The notes below the pieces were generated by a model that did no database searches, was not told the origin of the DNA, and saw only the letters and a list, made by a program, of their open reading frames with translations. Positions 45,972 to 54,791 of a stretch of DNA of 64,000 nucleotides are shown piece by piece (the first letter of the stretch is position 1; each line of letters starts with the position of its first letter). Location: NCBI GenBank assembly GCA_963766935.1, contig CAVYBY010000009.1, positions 124,001 to 188,000 of the forward strand, given 5' to 3'. The DNA is from CAVYBY01 sp963766935. Its GTDB lineage: Bacteria > Actinomycetota > UBA4738 > HRBIN12. The position numbers were made by a program, and so were the translations under genes.

Positions 45972-46469
45972 GTGGCCGTCCATCCGTCGTCGCCGATCCA
46001 TCGCAGCCGTTCCGACGCCTGGTTGGAGACGGGGCTGCCGGCTGGATGGTATGTGCTGGATGGGATCCCGGCGGGCAGTGGTGGCGCGTCGATCGACCAT
46101 GTCGTCATCGGCCCCGGCGGGGTCTTCACCGTTCGCGATCGCGCGGGTCACGTCCGGCTGACCGCGCGATCGATCACGGTCGACGGTGAGCCGACCGACG
46201 ACCTTCCGGCGGCGGTCGCCGACGCGCGCCGCATCGAGCGCTTTCTGACGCGCGCGGTCGGGTACCTCGTCCACGCCAAGCCGGTGGTCTCGCTGCTCGT
46301 GGGTGAGTTCGAGCTGGTCGAGTCGCCGGACGAGGTCGCCGTCGTCCCCGCCGACGGCCTTTCGGCTTGGCTCGCCGATCGCCCGGGCGCGCTGACATCG
46401 CGAGAGGTCGAGGACCTCGTGACCGCGACGTCACGCGTCACCACCTGGGCCGACCGCCGGTCGCGCTGA
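45972..46469 (+). CDS. NERD-like domain protein
   Basis: 165 residues from GTG 45972. The segment GWYVLDGIPAGSGGASIDHVVIGPGGVFTV is the core of the NERD (nuclease-related) domain. The expected catalytic Lys of the next strand is not obvious, so nuclease activity is doubtful. The C-terminal half (VKPVVSLLVGEFE-like) is less conserved. There is no partner helicase or kinase domain, and its role is unknown. It is upstream of cydA on the same strand. Confidence 0.65.
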   Translation: MAVHPSSPIHRSRSDAWLETGLPAGWYVLDGIPAGSGGASIDHVVIGPGGVFTVRDRAGHVRLTARSITVDGEPTDDLPAAVADARRIERFLTRAVGYLVHAKPVVSLLVGEFELVESPDEVAVVPADGLSAWLADRPGALTSREVEDLVTATSRVTTWADRRSR

Positions 46470-46486
46470 CTCGCGCGGGGCCCCGA

Positions 46487-46492
46487 TACCCT
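46487..46492 (+). promoter_or_regulatory. Predicted -10 box of cydAB
   Basis: TACCCT in CCCGATACCCT ends 7 nt before ATG 46500. A GGAGGGG stretch between them could serve as a ribosome site if transcription starts further upstream. The same CCGATACCCT is found before rlmN. Confidence 0.35.
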
Positions 46493-46499
46493 GGAGGGG

Positions 46500-47834
46500 A
46501 TGCTCGTCGGCGGCTCGTCGCTGGTTTGGGCCCGCGCCCAGATGGCCGTCTCCCTGGGCTTTCACATCGTCTTCGCCTCGCTCGCGATCGGGCTCCCGGT
46601 TCTGATGCTCATCGCGGAGTACCGGGGCCTCCGCCGCCACGACGAGGTGTGGATGCGCCTCGCCAGAAGGTGGGGCCGTTCGCTCGGAATCCTGGTGGCG
46701 GTCGGCGCGGTCTCGGGCACCGTGCTCTCGTTCGCACTCGGGTTGTTCTGGCCCGGTCTCATGGGGCGCTGGGGGGCGGTGATCGGCCTCCCGTTCGCGC
46801 TGGAGGCGTTCGCGTTCTTCATCGAGGCGATCTTCGTCGGCATCTACCTCTACGGCTGGGACCGGCTGTCGCCGTGGGCACATTGGTGGAGCGGGTGGCC
46901 GGTGGTCCTCGGCGGCGCCGCCAGCGCGTGGTTCATCGTGACGGCGAACGCGTGGATGCAATCGCCGGTCGGGTTCTCACTCGGCACGTCCGGCGACCTC
47001 ACCGACGTCCAGCCGATCCGCGCGATGTTGAACCCGTCGACGCCGGTCATGACGACCCACATGCTGCTCGCCGCCTATGTCGCGAGCGGCCTCACGGTCG
47101 CGTCGATCTACGCGGTCGGCATGCTCCGCGGCCGGCGCGACGACTACCACCGGCGCGGTCTCGCGCTCGCGCTCGTCCTTGGTCTGGCGGTCGCTCCGGC
47201 GCAGATCGTGGTCGGCGACCGTGCGGCGAAGCTCGTGGCCGGGCGTCAACCCGTCAAGCTGGCGGCGATCGAGGGTCTTTGGGAAACGAGGTCGCGCGCC
47301 CCGCTCACGATCGGTGGGATCCCGCTCGACGGCGGGCGCCGGATGGTGCTGGGCATCCGGATTCCGGGCGCCCTTTCGTGGCTCGCGTTCGGAGACGCGG
47401 ACGCCGTCGTCACCGGCCTCTCGTCGGTGCCGCCGCGGGACCGCCCTATGACGGGCGTCGTTCACGTCGCCTTCCAGCTGATGGTGGGGATCGGCTTCGC
47501 GCTCGCGGGCCTGGCGCTCTGGGCCGCCGTGGCCGCGATCCGAAAACGCCGCGTGCCGGACGGACGGTGGTTCCTTCGGGCGGTGATGTGTGCCGGCCCG
47601 GCCGCGTTCGTCGCGCTCGAGTCCGGGTGGGTCGTGACCGAGCTCGGCCGGCAGCCGTGGATCGTCCAGGGGTATCTGCGTACCGCCGACGCGGCCACGT
47701 CCCGCGGCGGGATCGAGTGGTGGTTCCTGGCCACGGTCGCGGTCTATCTGCTGCTCGGGGCGGCGTGCGTCTGGTTGCTGCTGGGTCTCGGGCGACGCGC
47801 CCGAACCGAAGCGGCAGAGGGATCGGCATCGTGA
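46500..47834 (+). CDS. cydA: Cytochrome bd ubiquinol oxidase subunit I
   Basis: 444 residues, the short-Q-loop size class. About nine transmembrane helices. Probable haem ligands: His in VSLGFHIVFAS, and His in PVMTTHMLLAAYVASG; the conserved GRQPWIVQGYLRT lies near the quinol site. The enzyme oxidises quinol and reduces O2 to water with high affinity, at the cytoplasmic membrane. It overlaps cydB by GTGA. No cydCD assembly exporter or cydX is adjacent. Confidence 0.93.
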   Translation: MLVGGSSLVWARAQMAVSLGFHIVFASLAIGLPVLMLIAEYRGLRRHDEVWMRLARRWGRSLGILVAVGAVSGTVLSFALGLFWPGLMGRWGAVIGLPFALEAFAFFIEAIFVGIYLYGWDRLSPWAHWWSGWPVVLGGAASAWFIVTANAWMQSPVGFSLGTSGDLTDVQPIRAMLNPSTPVMTTHMLLAAYVASGLTVASIYAVGMLRGRRDDYHRRGLALALVLGLAVAPAQIVVGDRAAKLVAGRQPVKLAAIEGLWETRSRAPLTIGGIPLDGGRRMVLGIRIPGALSWLAFGDADAVVTGLSSVPPRDRPMTGVVHVAFQLMVGIGFALAGLALWAAVAAIRKRRVPDGRWFLRAVMCAGPAAFVALESGWVVTELGRQPWIVQGYLRTADAATSRGGIEWWFLATVAVYLLLGAACVWLLLGLGRRARTEAAEGSAS

Positions 47835-48862
47835 GCCGGCACGAGCTGGAGCTCGGGATCCTCGTGCTCCTGGGTGTGGGCCTCGTGCTCTACGTCGTGC
47901 TCGGCGGCGCCGACTTCGGCGGCGGGATCTGGGACCTGCTCGCCGCCGGTCCCACGCGGGAAGGCCAGCGCTTGCTCGTGCAGGAGGCGCTCGGGCCGGT
48001 CTGGGAGGCGAACCACGTCTGGCTGATCTTCGTCCTGACGGGACTGCTGGCCGCGTTCCCCCGGGCGTTCGCGTTTCTCGGGATCGCGCTGTACCTGCCG
48101 TTCGGCGTCGCCATCGGCGGGATCGTCTTTCGCGGCGCCGCGTTCGCGTTTCGTTCGCACGGCGATCCGTCGACCCCGTGGGTCCGCGTCTGGGCTCGAA
48201 CGTTCGGCGTCGCGTCGCTCGTATCGCCGTTCGTCCTGGGGCTGGCGGCTGCGGCGGTGGCCTCGGGCGACCTGCGGGGCGGGCGCGGCTCGCCGCTGGT
48301 GCAGCCCGCGTGGACGTCGCCGTTCGCGGTCGTCCTCGGCGCGCTGGTGGTGGTGATGTGTGCGTTTCTGGCCGCCACGTATCTCGCCGTCGAGGCCGTC
48401 CAGCAAGCCCAGCCGCGGCTGGAGGAGATCTTCCGCCGGCGCGCGATCGTCTGCGGCGGTCTCGCCGGCGCGATGTCGCTCGCGGCGCTGCTCCTTACGC
48501 GCTCGGACGCGCCCGCGATCTGGCACGGGATGCTTCGCCACGGTTGGCCGCTCGTCGTGGTGTCCGGACTCGGCGGTGGGCTGGCGCTCGCGATGCTCCT
48601 CGTCCGGAGCTACGGGGCGGCGCGCGCGGCGGCCGTGGTCGCCGTCGCCGCGGTCGTCGCCGGCTGGGGCATCTCGCAGTCGCCCCAGCTGATCGTCGGG
48701 CAACTCACCGTCGACGAGGCCGCGGGGCCGACCGCGTCCCTGCGCGCGATCTTCATCGGGTATCTCATCGGCGCCGCGCTCGTCGCGCCGTCGCTCGCGC
48801 TGCTGCTTCGCGTGTTCAAGTCCGAGCGCGCGCAGGTACGGGCTAGCCCTTTACCCCGGTGA
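47831..48862 (+). CDS. cydB: Cytochrome bd ubiquinol oxidase subunit II
   Basis: 343 residues from GTG 47831. GVGLVLYVVLGGADFGGGIWDLLA, EANHVWLIFVLTGLLAAFP and LPFGVAIGGIVFRGAAFAFRSH are CydB hallmarks, with about eight membrane helices. It forms the oxidase with CydA. The last 20 bp overlap the 3' end of the convergent MalG-type permease gene. Confidence 0.93.
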   Translation: MSRHELELGILVLLGVGLVLYVVLGGADFGGGIWDLLAAGPTREGQRLLVQEALGPVWEANHVWLIFVLTGLLAAFPRAFAFLGIALYLPFGVAIGGIVFRGAAFAFRSHGDPSTPWVRVWARTFGVASLVSPFVLGLAAAAVASGDLRGGRGSPLVQPAWTSPFAVVLGALVVVMCAFLAATYLAVEAVQQAQPRLEEIFRRRAIVCGGLAGAMSLAALLLTRSDAPAIWHGMLRHGWPLVVVSGLGGGLALAMLLVRSYGAARAAAVVAVAAVVAGWGISQSPQLIVGQLTVDEAAGPTASLRAIFIGYLIGAALVAPSLALLLRVFKSERAQVRASPLPR

Positions 48863-49739
48863 GCGTGACGCCCTCGATGAACACCCGCTGCGTGAGGAAG
48901 AACAGGATGATCACGGGCAGCATGAACAGGACCGACGCCGCCATGGCCAGGTTCCACTGGACGTGGTGCAGGCTCCGGAACTGCGACAGGCCGATCGCCA
49001 GCGTCCACAGCTTTGGTTTCTCGAGCAAATACAACAGCGGCGCGAAGAAGTCGTTCCACGAGTAGAGGAATTGGAATAGGGCGACCGCCGCGATCGCGGG
49101 CTTTGCCAGCGGGACGATCACCCGAGTCATGATCTGGAACTCGCTGGCGCCGTCGACGCGCGCGGCGTCGGACAGCTCGTCGGGGATCGACATGAAGAAC
49201 TGCCGGAGCAGGAAGATCGAGAACGCGTCGCCGAAGAACAGCGGAATGATCAGCGGCTTCATCGACGGGATCCAGTGGAAACGGACGAACACGATGTAGA
49301 GCGGGATCACCGTCACCTGGAACGGCAGCATCATCGTCGAGATCACCGCGAGGAACGCGGCCTGCCGCCCCCGCCACCGGATGCGCGAGAGCGCGTAGGC
49401 AACCGGGACGCAGGACACCACCACCGCCACGGTGGACGCCACCGAGATCTGGAACGTGTTCCACGTGTAGCGGATCAGCGGAATCTGGTGGAAGACGTCC
49501 GGGAAGTTCTGCAGCCGAAACGGCCTGGGCCACAGCTGGGGAGTGAGCGCCTGGCCGTCGGTCATGATCGACGTGAGCAGGATGAACACGACCGGCAGCA
49601 GGAACATCGCGCTCACCGCGATCAGGACGGTGTGCTTGCCCACGGTCATCAGGAACCGGCGCCGGCGCACCTCGGGCGGAACCGGCCGCTGCTTGATCGC
49701 GGCGGCCGGCGCCCGCGCGGCGGTCTGGATCGCGGCTAT
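48843..49739 (-). CDS. Sugar ABC importer permease, MalG-type
   Basis: 298 residues if translation starts at ATA 49739, which overlaps the MalF stop (ATAG) and has GGGAGG 6 nt upstream. Canonical starts in frame are GTG 49670 and ATG 49649 (268 residues), which lack a ribosome site. Six membrane segments and the EAA motif DAARVDGASEFQIMTRVIVPLAKPA identify a CUT1 carbohydrate permease. It pairs with the MalF-type gene just upstream. Confidence 0.85.
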   Translation of the reverse strand: MAAIQTAARAPAAAIKQRPVPPEVRRRRFLMTVGKHTVLIAVSAMFLLPVVFILLTSIMTDGQALTPQLWPRPFRLQNFPDVFHQIPLIRYTWNTFQISVASTVAVVVSCVPVAYALSRIRWRGRQAAFLAVISTMMLPFQVTVIPLYIVFVRFHWIPSMKPLIIPLFFGDAFSIFLLRQFFMSIPDELSDAARVDGASEFQIMTRVIVPLAKPAIAAVALFQFLYSWNDFFAPLLYLLEKPKLWTLAIGLSQFRSLHHVQWNLAMAASVLFMLPVIILFFLTQRVFIEGVTLTGVKG

Positions 49740-50668
49740 CGGAAGCCTCCCTGGTAGAAGACCCAGCGGCGCGAGACCCGGATGAGCAGGATCGTGCACG
49801 CCATGGTGATGAGGAACAGGATCCAGGCCATCGCCGACGCGTACCCCATGCGGAAGTCGGCGAAGCCCTGCACGTACAGATAGAGGCTGTAGAAGAGCAT
49901 CGAGCCCTGCGGGCTCCCGACGTTGGCGGCCGCGGCTCCCGCCGTCTGGCCGGAGACGGCGAAGCTCGCCACGTATGCCTGCGTGAAGTACTGGAACCCC
50001 GCGATCACCCCGATCACGAGCGAGAAGAAGATGACGGGAGAGATCATCGGCAGCGTGATGTGTCGGAACTTCTGCCACGGGTCCGCGCCTTCGATGTCGG
50101 CCGCTTCGTAGAGCTGGCGCGGCACGTCGAGCAGGCCGGCGAGGAAGATGATCATCGTCTGCCCGACCCCCCACAGCCCGAGGAAGAGCAGACCCCACTT
50201 CGACCAGAACGGGTCGTAGAACCACAGCGGCGGGTGCGAGATGCCCAGGTGCAGGAGGAGTTGGTTGATCGGTCCGGTGGCCGGGTTGAAGACGTAGACG
50301 AACGCGAGCGCGGCCGCCACGGCCGGCGCCATCGTCGGCAGGAAGAAGATGGTCCGGTAGACCTTGATCCCGCGCCGCGGACGGGTCAGCAGCACCGCGG
50401 TGCCGATCGAGGCCGCGATCTCGAGCGGGATCCCGACGGCGATGATCCACAACGTGTTGCGCATCGCCTGCCAGAACTGCGGATCCTTCGTGAACATGAA
50501 CCGGTAGTTCTCGAGCCCCACCACGTGCGGCGTCCCGAGCAGGTCGTAGTTCGTGAACGAGTAGTACAGGCTCGCGAACATCGGATACACGATGAAGACG
50601 AAGAACCCGATGATCCACGGCGACATGAACAAGGTCACGGTCAGGTAGCGGCGCATCGTGCGCCGCAT
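49736..50668 (-). CDS. Sugar ABC importer permease, MalF-type
   Basis: 310 residues from ATG 50668. The hydrophobic N-terminus YLTVTLFMSPWIIGFFVFIVYP and coupling loop EAADIEGADPWQKFRHITLPMISP are typical of CUT1 permeases. The frame stays open upstream to the preceding stop; an AGGAGG at 50736-50731 precedes an in-frame ACG at 50725 by 5 nt, and the extension reads like an Arg-rich leader (RVAAPGRRSRGRRPAM). The true start may therefore be non-canonical. Confidence 0.86.
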   Translation of the reverse strand: MRRTMRRYLTVTLFMSPWIIGFFVFIVYPMFASLYYSFTNYDLLGTPHVVGLENYRFMFTKDPQFWQAMRNTLWIIAVGIPLEIAASIGTAVLLTRPRRGIKVYRTIFFLPTMAPAVAAALAFVYVFNPATGPINQLLLHLGISHPPLWFYDPFWSKWGLLFLGLWGVGQTMIIFLAGLLDVPRQLYEAADIEGADPWQKFRHITLPMISPVIFFSLVIGVIAGFQYFTQAYVASFAVSGQTAGAAAANVGSPQGSMLFYSLYLYVQGFADFRMGYASAMAWILFLITMACTILLIRVSRRWVFYQGGFR

Positions 50669-50734
50669 CGCCGGCCGCCGGCCTCGCGACCGGCGGCCGG
50701 GCGCCGCAACCCTGATCGTGGACGTGACTTCCTC

Positions 50735-52087
50735 CTAGATGCCCTGTTGGGCCAGGAGATCGTCGAGCTGCTTGGAGGTCTTGGACAGCCCGTCGGCGAG
50801 GTTTGCGACATCTCCCACCTGCCAGTTCTCCGCGAAGGTAGCCACGGTGTCCTGGTCGGCCGCTCCGAGAACGCTCACCTGCTTCCAATGCGACCCGGCG
50901 TTGGCGAAGACGTCGAGGAACGTCTTGAACTGCGGCGTGACGTCGAGTTGCGGCGACTGCAGGGAGTCGAGCGTCGTCGGGACGTTCCGCAGCAGGTTTG
51001 CCGCCGTGACCAGCGTCGTCGTGTCGGTGGCGAGGAACTTGAGCAACAGCCACGCTTCGTTGGCGTGCTCGGCTCCCTTGGGGACTCCCATGATCGTGCC
51101 GCCGATCCGGCCGATCCCGTACTCGTCCTCGTGTCCGTCCGGCACCGGGAACGGCGCCGTGCCGTAGCTGAGGTTCGGCGTCTCGTTCTCGATGCTCGCC
51201 GTCCGCCACTCGCCGTCGAGTTGCATCGCGACGCGGCCCGTTTCGAAGTCGTTGGCCTTGGTCCACTCGTCACCGGAGCCGGCGACGAACCGCTTGAGGT
51301 TGTCGGCCCCGTAGAAGTCGACGAACTGCTTCTGCCACTCGAACATCGCCTTCCAGTCGGGATCGGTTGCCAGGGCCGCCGCGCTCCCGTCGGCGTTGTA
51401 GTAGTCGGCGCCGAACATCACCGCCATGTCGAGGGGTGCGAACTCGTATTGGCCGAACCACGGCACGAACCCGGCCACTTTGATGGAACCGTCGGGGTTG
51501 AACTGCGTGAGCTTCTTCGCCATCGCGACGAGCTCCGACGTGGTCTTCGGCGGCTCCGTGTATCCCTTGGCCGCCAGCAGATCCTTGTTGTAGTAGAGGC
51601 CGGTGGCGTCGGTCAGGAACGGCAGCGCGCACTGGCTTCCCGCGAACGTCGTGTACTGGGTGACCGATGCCGGGAACTGCGTCATGTCCAGCCCGCCGTC
51701 TCCGGGCAGGCCGATGAACGGCGTCAGGTCCTGCCAGGCACCCGTCTGGCAGAACTTGCCGACCCGGTCGAGCGACCAGGACATGACCGCGTCCGGCGGT
51801 GTGCCGCTGCGGATGGCCGCCAGCACCTTGTCGTCGTCCTCGCCGTAGCCGTAGGTCAGCTTGACGGTGATCCACGGGTACGCGTTGTGGAACGACTGGA
51901 ACGCCTTCTTCACGTCACCGAACTCACGGCCCGTGAACGGGATCCACATCGAAATCGTCACCGGTGCGTGCGACTGCTGTGTGTTGATCGCGGACGGGGA
52001 TTGCGCGGCGGGCGTCCCCGCGCTGCACGCGGCGGCCACGAGCACAAGCACCAACCCCCCCGCAACCAGCAAGTGTCTCCGTCCCAT
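50735..52087 (-). CDS. Sugar ABC importer solute-binding lipoprotein
   Basis: 450 residues from ATG 52087 (AAAGGGG upstream). Signal peptide MGRRHLLVAGGLVLVLVAAAC ends in a lipobox. The mature part shows the CUT1 binding-protein pattern: VTISMWIPFTGREFGDVKKAF, FLTDATGLYYNKDLLAAKGYTEPP, FETGRVAMQLDGEW and NEAWLLLKFLATD. It captures an oligosaccharide or sugar outside the membrane and delivers it to the MalF/MalG pore. It is encoded between the ROK regulator and the permeases, in one leftward operon. Confidence 0.9.
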   Translation of the reverse strand: MGRRHLLVAGGLVLVLVAAACSAGTPAAQSPSAINTQQSHAPVTISMWIPFTGREFGDVKKAFQSFHNAYPWITVKLTYGYGEDDDKVLAAIRSGTPPDAVMSWSLDRVGKFCQTGAWQDLTPFIGLPGDGGLDMTQFPASVTQYTTFAGSQCALPFLTDATGLYYNKDLLAAKGYTEPPKTTSELVAMAKKLTQFNPDGSIKVAGFVPWFGQYEFAPLDMAVMFGADYYNADGSAAALATDPDWKAMFEWQKQFVDFYGADNLKRFVAGSGDEWTKANDFETGRVAMQLDGEWRTASIENETPNLSYGTAPFPVPDGHEDEYGIGRIGGTIMGVPKGAEHANEAWLLLKFLATDTTTLVTAANLLRNVPTTLDSLQSPQLDVTPQFKTFLDVFANAGSHWKQVSVLGAADQDTVATFAENWQVGDVANLADGLSKTSKQLDDLLAQQGI

Positions 52088-52158
52088 GGTCGACCCCTTT
52101 CGCCCCCGGGGCCTCGCGCCCCATTCCGTCGGTTCGGTCGTGTGCCGTTCTGCCTGGT

Positions 52159-53298
52159 TCATGTCGTCGCCCGCACCCGCTCGCTGCCACGAGCGAACAG
52201 CAGCGCCTGCGCGGCCTGAAGCGCGGTCGCGATCGCGCCGTGCAGCCCGGCTTCCTCGCCGAGCGCCGAGACCTCGATCCGCGGCCGGAACGGCGACAGC
52301 CGACGGACCTCTCGGTCGACCGGCTCCAGCAGCAGGTCTCCGTTTCGCCCGATCCCGCCTCCGAGCACGATCAGCTCCGGGTCCACGACCGGGACGAGCG
52401 CGGCGATCGCCAGCGCGATGCGTTCCGCCTCGACTTCGACGGCTTTGCGGGCCAGCTCGTCGCCGCGGCGTGCCCGCGCGAACACGCGTTGCGCCGAGAT
52501 CGGTGCCGGCATCCCCAGATCGCGGGCGATTCCGGCAACTCCTGCGGCCCCCGCGGCGCGGTCGAGCGCGCCGCGCCGGCGCGACACCGGGTCGTGGACG
52601 TCTTCGACGCCCAGCGGCAGGTAGCCCACCTCGCCCGCGGCGCCCGAGGAACCGCGATACAGGCTGCCGTTCAGCACGAGCCCGGCCCCGACGCCGGTTC
52701 CCACGTGCAGGTACACGAAGTTCGCCACGTCCTTGCCCAGCCCTCGCCATTGCTCGCCGAGCGCCGCAAGGTTCACGTCGTTCTCGAAGGCGATCTTCGT
52801 CCCGAGCTCGCGCTGCACGGCCTCCACCAAACCGCGGCGCCCCCATCCGGGGAGCGCGTAGGCGAGCGCGACCTGTCCGCGCGAGGGCTCCAGCACCCCG
52901 GGGCTCCCGATCGTCGCGAACGTCACGCGGCCCCATCGAATCCCCGCGTCGGCCGCGAGGCCGTGCGCGATCTCGCCGATCTGGGAGATGAGGGAGTGCT
53001 GGCTGCGGACGTCGGCACGCTCGTCGCGGCGGGCCACGATGTCGCCGAGCAGGTTCGCGATCGCCGCCCGCACCCACGCTCGGCCGACGTCGATGCCGAC
53101 GACCCAGCCGGCAAACGGATTCAGCTCGTACAGGACCGCTGCGGGGCCGCGGCGCCCGCTGGTGCGTCCGGCTTCGCGCACGAGCTTGGAGGCGAGGAGC
53201 GCGGTGAGCGCCTGGGAGACGGTGGGCTTGGAAAGCGCGCTGTCCCGGGCGATCTGGGCGCGGGAGACGGGCCCCACTCGGCGGACGAGCTCGAGCAC
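52159..53298 (-). CDS. ROK-family transcriptional repressor
   Basis: At least 379 residues from GTG 53298. N-terminal winged helix: GPVSRAQIARDSALSKPTVSQAL. ROK domain: WVVGIDVGRAWVRAAIANL, FENDVNLAALGEQWRG, VYLHVGTGVGAGLVLNG, SSGAAGEVGYLPLG and LIVLGGGIGRNGD. The Cys zinc motif of classical ROK proteins is missing. The frame continues upstream with family-like sequence (FAAGTPSLLKAINERT) but holds no ATG, GTG or TTG; CTG 53325 is the only near-cognate candidate. ROK repressors respond to sugars or sugar phosphates. Operators are proposed at 53400-53416 and 54775-54791. Confidence 0.88.
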   Translation of the reverse strand: MLELVRRVGPVSRAQIARDSALSKPTVSQALTALLASKLVREAGRTSGRRGPAAVLYELNPFAGWVVGIDVGRAWVRAAIANLLGDIVARRDERADVRSQHSLISQIGEIAHGLAADAGIRWGRVTFATIGSPGVLEPSRGQVALAYALPGWGRRGLVEAVQRELGTKIAFENDVNLAALGEQWRGLGKDVANFVYLHVGTGVGAGLVLNGSLYRGSSGAAGEVGYLPLGVEDVHDPVSRRRGALDRAAGAAGVAGIARDLGMPAPISAQRVFARARRGDELARKAVEVEAERIALAIAALVPVVDPELIVLGGGIGRNGDLLLEPVDREVRRLSPFRPRIEVSALGEEAGLHGAIATALQAAQALLFARGSERVRATT

Positions 53299-53399
53299 CG
53301 TCCGCTCGTTGATCGCCTTGAGCAGGCTCGGCGTTCCGGCAGCGAAGGGCTGGTCCGCGGTCGTCCTACGACCCCCGAGTTCTCGATTCGGTCGAAACT

Positions 53400-53460
53400 T
53401 TAGGAAACTTTCCTAACTATTCAACCGGCGGATCGTACGCCGCACGCTGGGAGGCGTCAA
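53400..53460 (-). promoter_or_regulatory. Promoter and ROK operator of the importer operon
   Basis: On the reverse strand, TTGACG (53460-53455) and TACGAT (53437-53432) are separated by exactly 17 bp. Fifteen bases after the -10 comes TTAGGAAAGTTTCCTAA (53416-53400), a perfect 8-bp inverted repeat around one base. Bound repressor would cover the start region. Drives ROK, the binding protein and both permeases. Confidence 0.65.
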
Positions 53461-54740
53461 GGCACCGGCTGCTCGTCGGGGAAGAACCGTGGAAGGTGCC
53501 GCCGGTTGGCCTCGAGGAGGGTCTCCAGCAGGGGCGCGGCCACGTCCTCGCTCACGAGCGGGTTCGCCGAGAGCGCCCGCAGGGCCGTGCCGCGGTCGCC
53601 CGAGAGCGCCGCCTCGATCGTGAGCCGTTCGTACGTCTTGGCTCGAAGGACGAGGTCGTGCATGTCCGGCGCCAGCGGGTCGAGCGGCAGCGGGTGGGCG
53701 CCGTCTCGATCGATCGTTGCCGGGATCTCGACCACGTCGTCGTCGGCGAGCCCGGGGAGCGCCCCGTCGTTGCGGACATCGACCACCTGGACGTCGCCGG
53801 TCCCGGCCGCCAGCGAGGCCATCAGCGCGGCGGCCGCGTCCGAGTAGAACGCGCCGCCCCGCTCTTCGAGCAGCTTGGGCTTGCGGTCGACCGAGGGATC
53901 CGCGTACAGCTCCAGCAGGCCCGCCTCGATGGCCTGCACCTCGGTCGCTCGCGGCGTGTGGGTCCGCTCGTGCTGGAGCTCCTGGTCGGTCATCAGGTAG
54001 TAGCGGAGGTAGGGGCTGGGGATCGCGCCGGCGGACCGGAGCAGGCCGGCGGGCAGGTCGACCTCCTCGGCGAGCTCGTCGATCGAGTCTTCCAGCAGCT
54101 CAGGAAGCCGGTCCCGGCCGTCGACGAAGACCGCTCGCTCCCAGCTCAGATGGTTGAGGCCGACGTGCTCGAGCCGGACCCGGCCGGGTTCCACCCCGAA
54201 CCGGGCGGCGAGGCGTCGCTGAAGGCCGATCGCCACGTTGCACAGGCCGAGCGCCCGGTGGCCCTGATCCAGCAGTGCCTGGGTGACGAGACCTGTCGGG
54301 TTGGTGAAGTCGACCACCCAGCCGCCGGGGGCGCCGATCTCCGCGGCGAGCTCGGCGATGCCGAGCACCACCGGGACGGTTCGAAGCGCCTTGGCGAATC
54401 CGCCCGCTCCGGTCGTCTCCTGCCCGATGCACCCAAAGCGAAGCGGGATGGTCTCGTCGAGGAGTCGCGCCGCCTGCCCCCCGATCCGCAGCTGCACCAC
54501 GACGAACGAAGCGCCGTCCACCGCCTCCCGCGTGTCGGTCGTCGTCGTGAGCCGGCCGGGCCAGCCCGAGCGGCGCAGCATCCTCGATGCCATCGCCCCG
54601 ACGACCTCCAAGCGGGCGCGATGTGGGTCCGCCAGGACCAGCTCGTCGATTTCCAGGCGGTCGGCACGGGTGGCGAAGCCGTCGACCAGCTCCGGGGTGT
54701 AGGTGCTTCCTCCCCCGACGACGGCCACCTTCACACCCAC
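53457..54740 (-). CDS. GH4-family glycosidase (6-phospho-beta-glucosidase-like)
   Basis: 427 residues from GTG 54740 (GTG 54734 also possible). The NAD-binding start VKVAVVGGGSTYTPELVDG is typical of GH4. VDFTNPTGLVTQALLD, metal-ligand Cys in GLCNVAIGLQRRL, and His in HVGLNHLSWERAVFVDG are present. GH4 enzymes need NAD and Mn and cleave phosphorylated or free alpha- or beta-glycosides by a redox-elimination route. Next to a kinase and a deaminase it may act on an amino-sugar disaccharide or its phosphate. A TACGAT box ends 8 nt before the start (leaderless style). Confidence 0.88.
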   Translation of the reverse strand: MGVKVAVVGGGSTYTPELVDGFATRADRLEIDELVLADPHRARLEVVGAMASRMLRRSGWPGRLTTTTDTREAVDGASFVVVQLRIGGQAARLLDETIPLRFGCIGQETTGAGGFAKALRTVPVVLGIAELAAEIGAPGGWVVDFTNPTGLVTQALLDQGHRALGLCNVAIGLQRRLAARFGVEPGRVRLEHVGLNHLSWERAVFVDGRDRLPELLEDSIDELAEEVDLPAGLLRSAGAIPSPYLRYYLMTDQELQHERTHTPRATEVQAIEAGLLELYADPSVDRKPKLLEERGGAFYSDAAAALMASLAAGTGDVQVVDVRNDGALPGLADDDVVEIPATIDRDGAHPLPLDPLAPDMHDLVLRAKTYERLTIEAALSGDRGTALRALSANPLVSEDVAAPLLETLLEANRRHLPRFFPDEQPVP

Positions 54741-54791
54741 GGCGAAGCATCGTACACTGCGCGCCGTGGAATCGTTAGGAAAGTTTCCTGA
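54730..54791 (+). promoter_or_regulatory. Divergent promoter region with second ROK operator
   Basis: Forward strand: TTCACA (54730-54735), 17-bp spacer, TACACT (54753-54758), 7 nt, then GTG 54766. TTAGGAAAGTTTCCTGA (54775-54791) follows within the first codons of the SIS gene, 16 bp after the -10. Reverse strand: TACGAT (54754-54749) overlaps the forward -10 and lies 8 nt before the GH4 start. One operator could control both directions. Confidence 0.65.
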
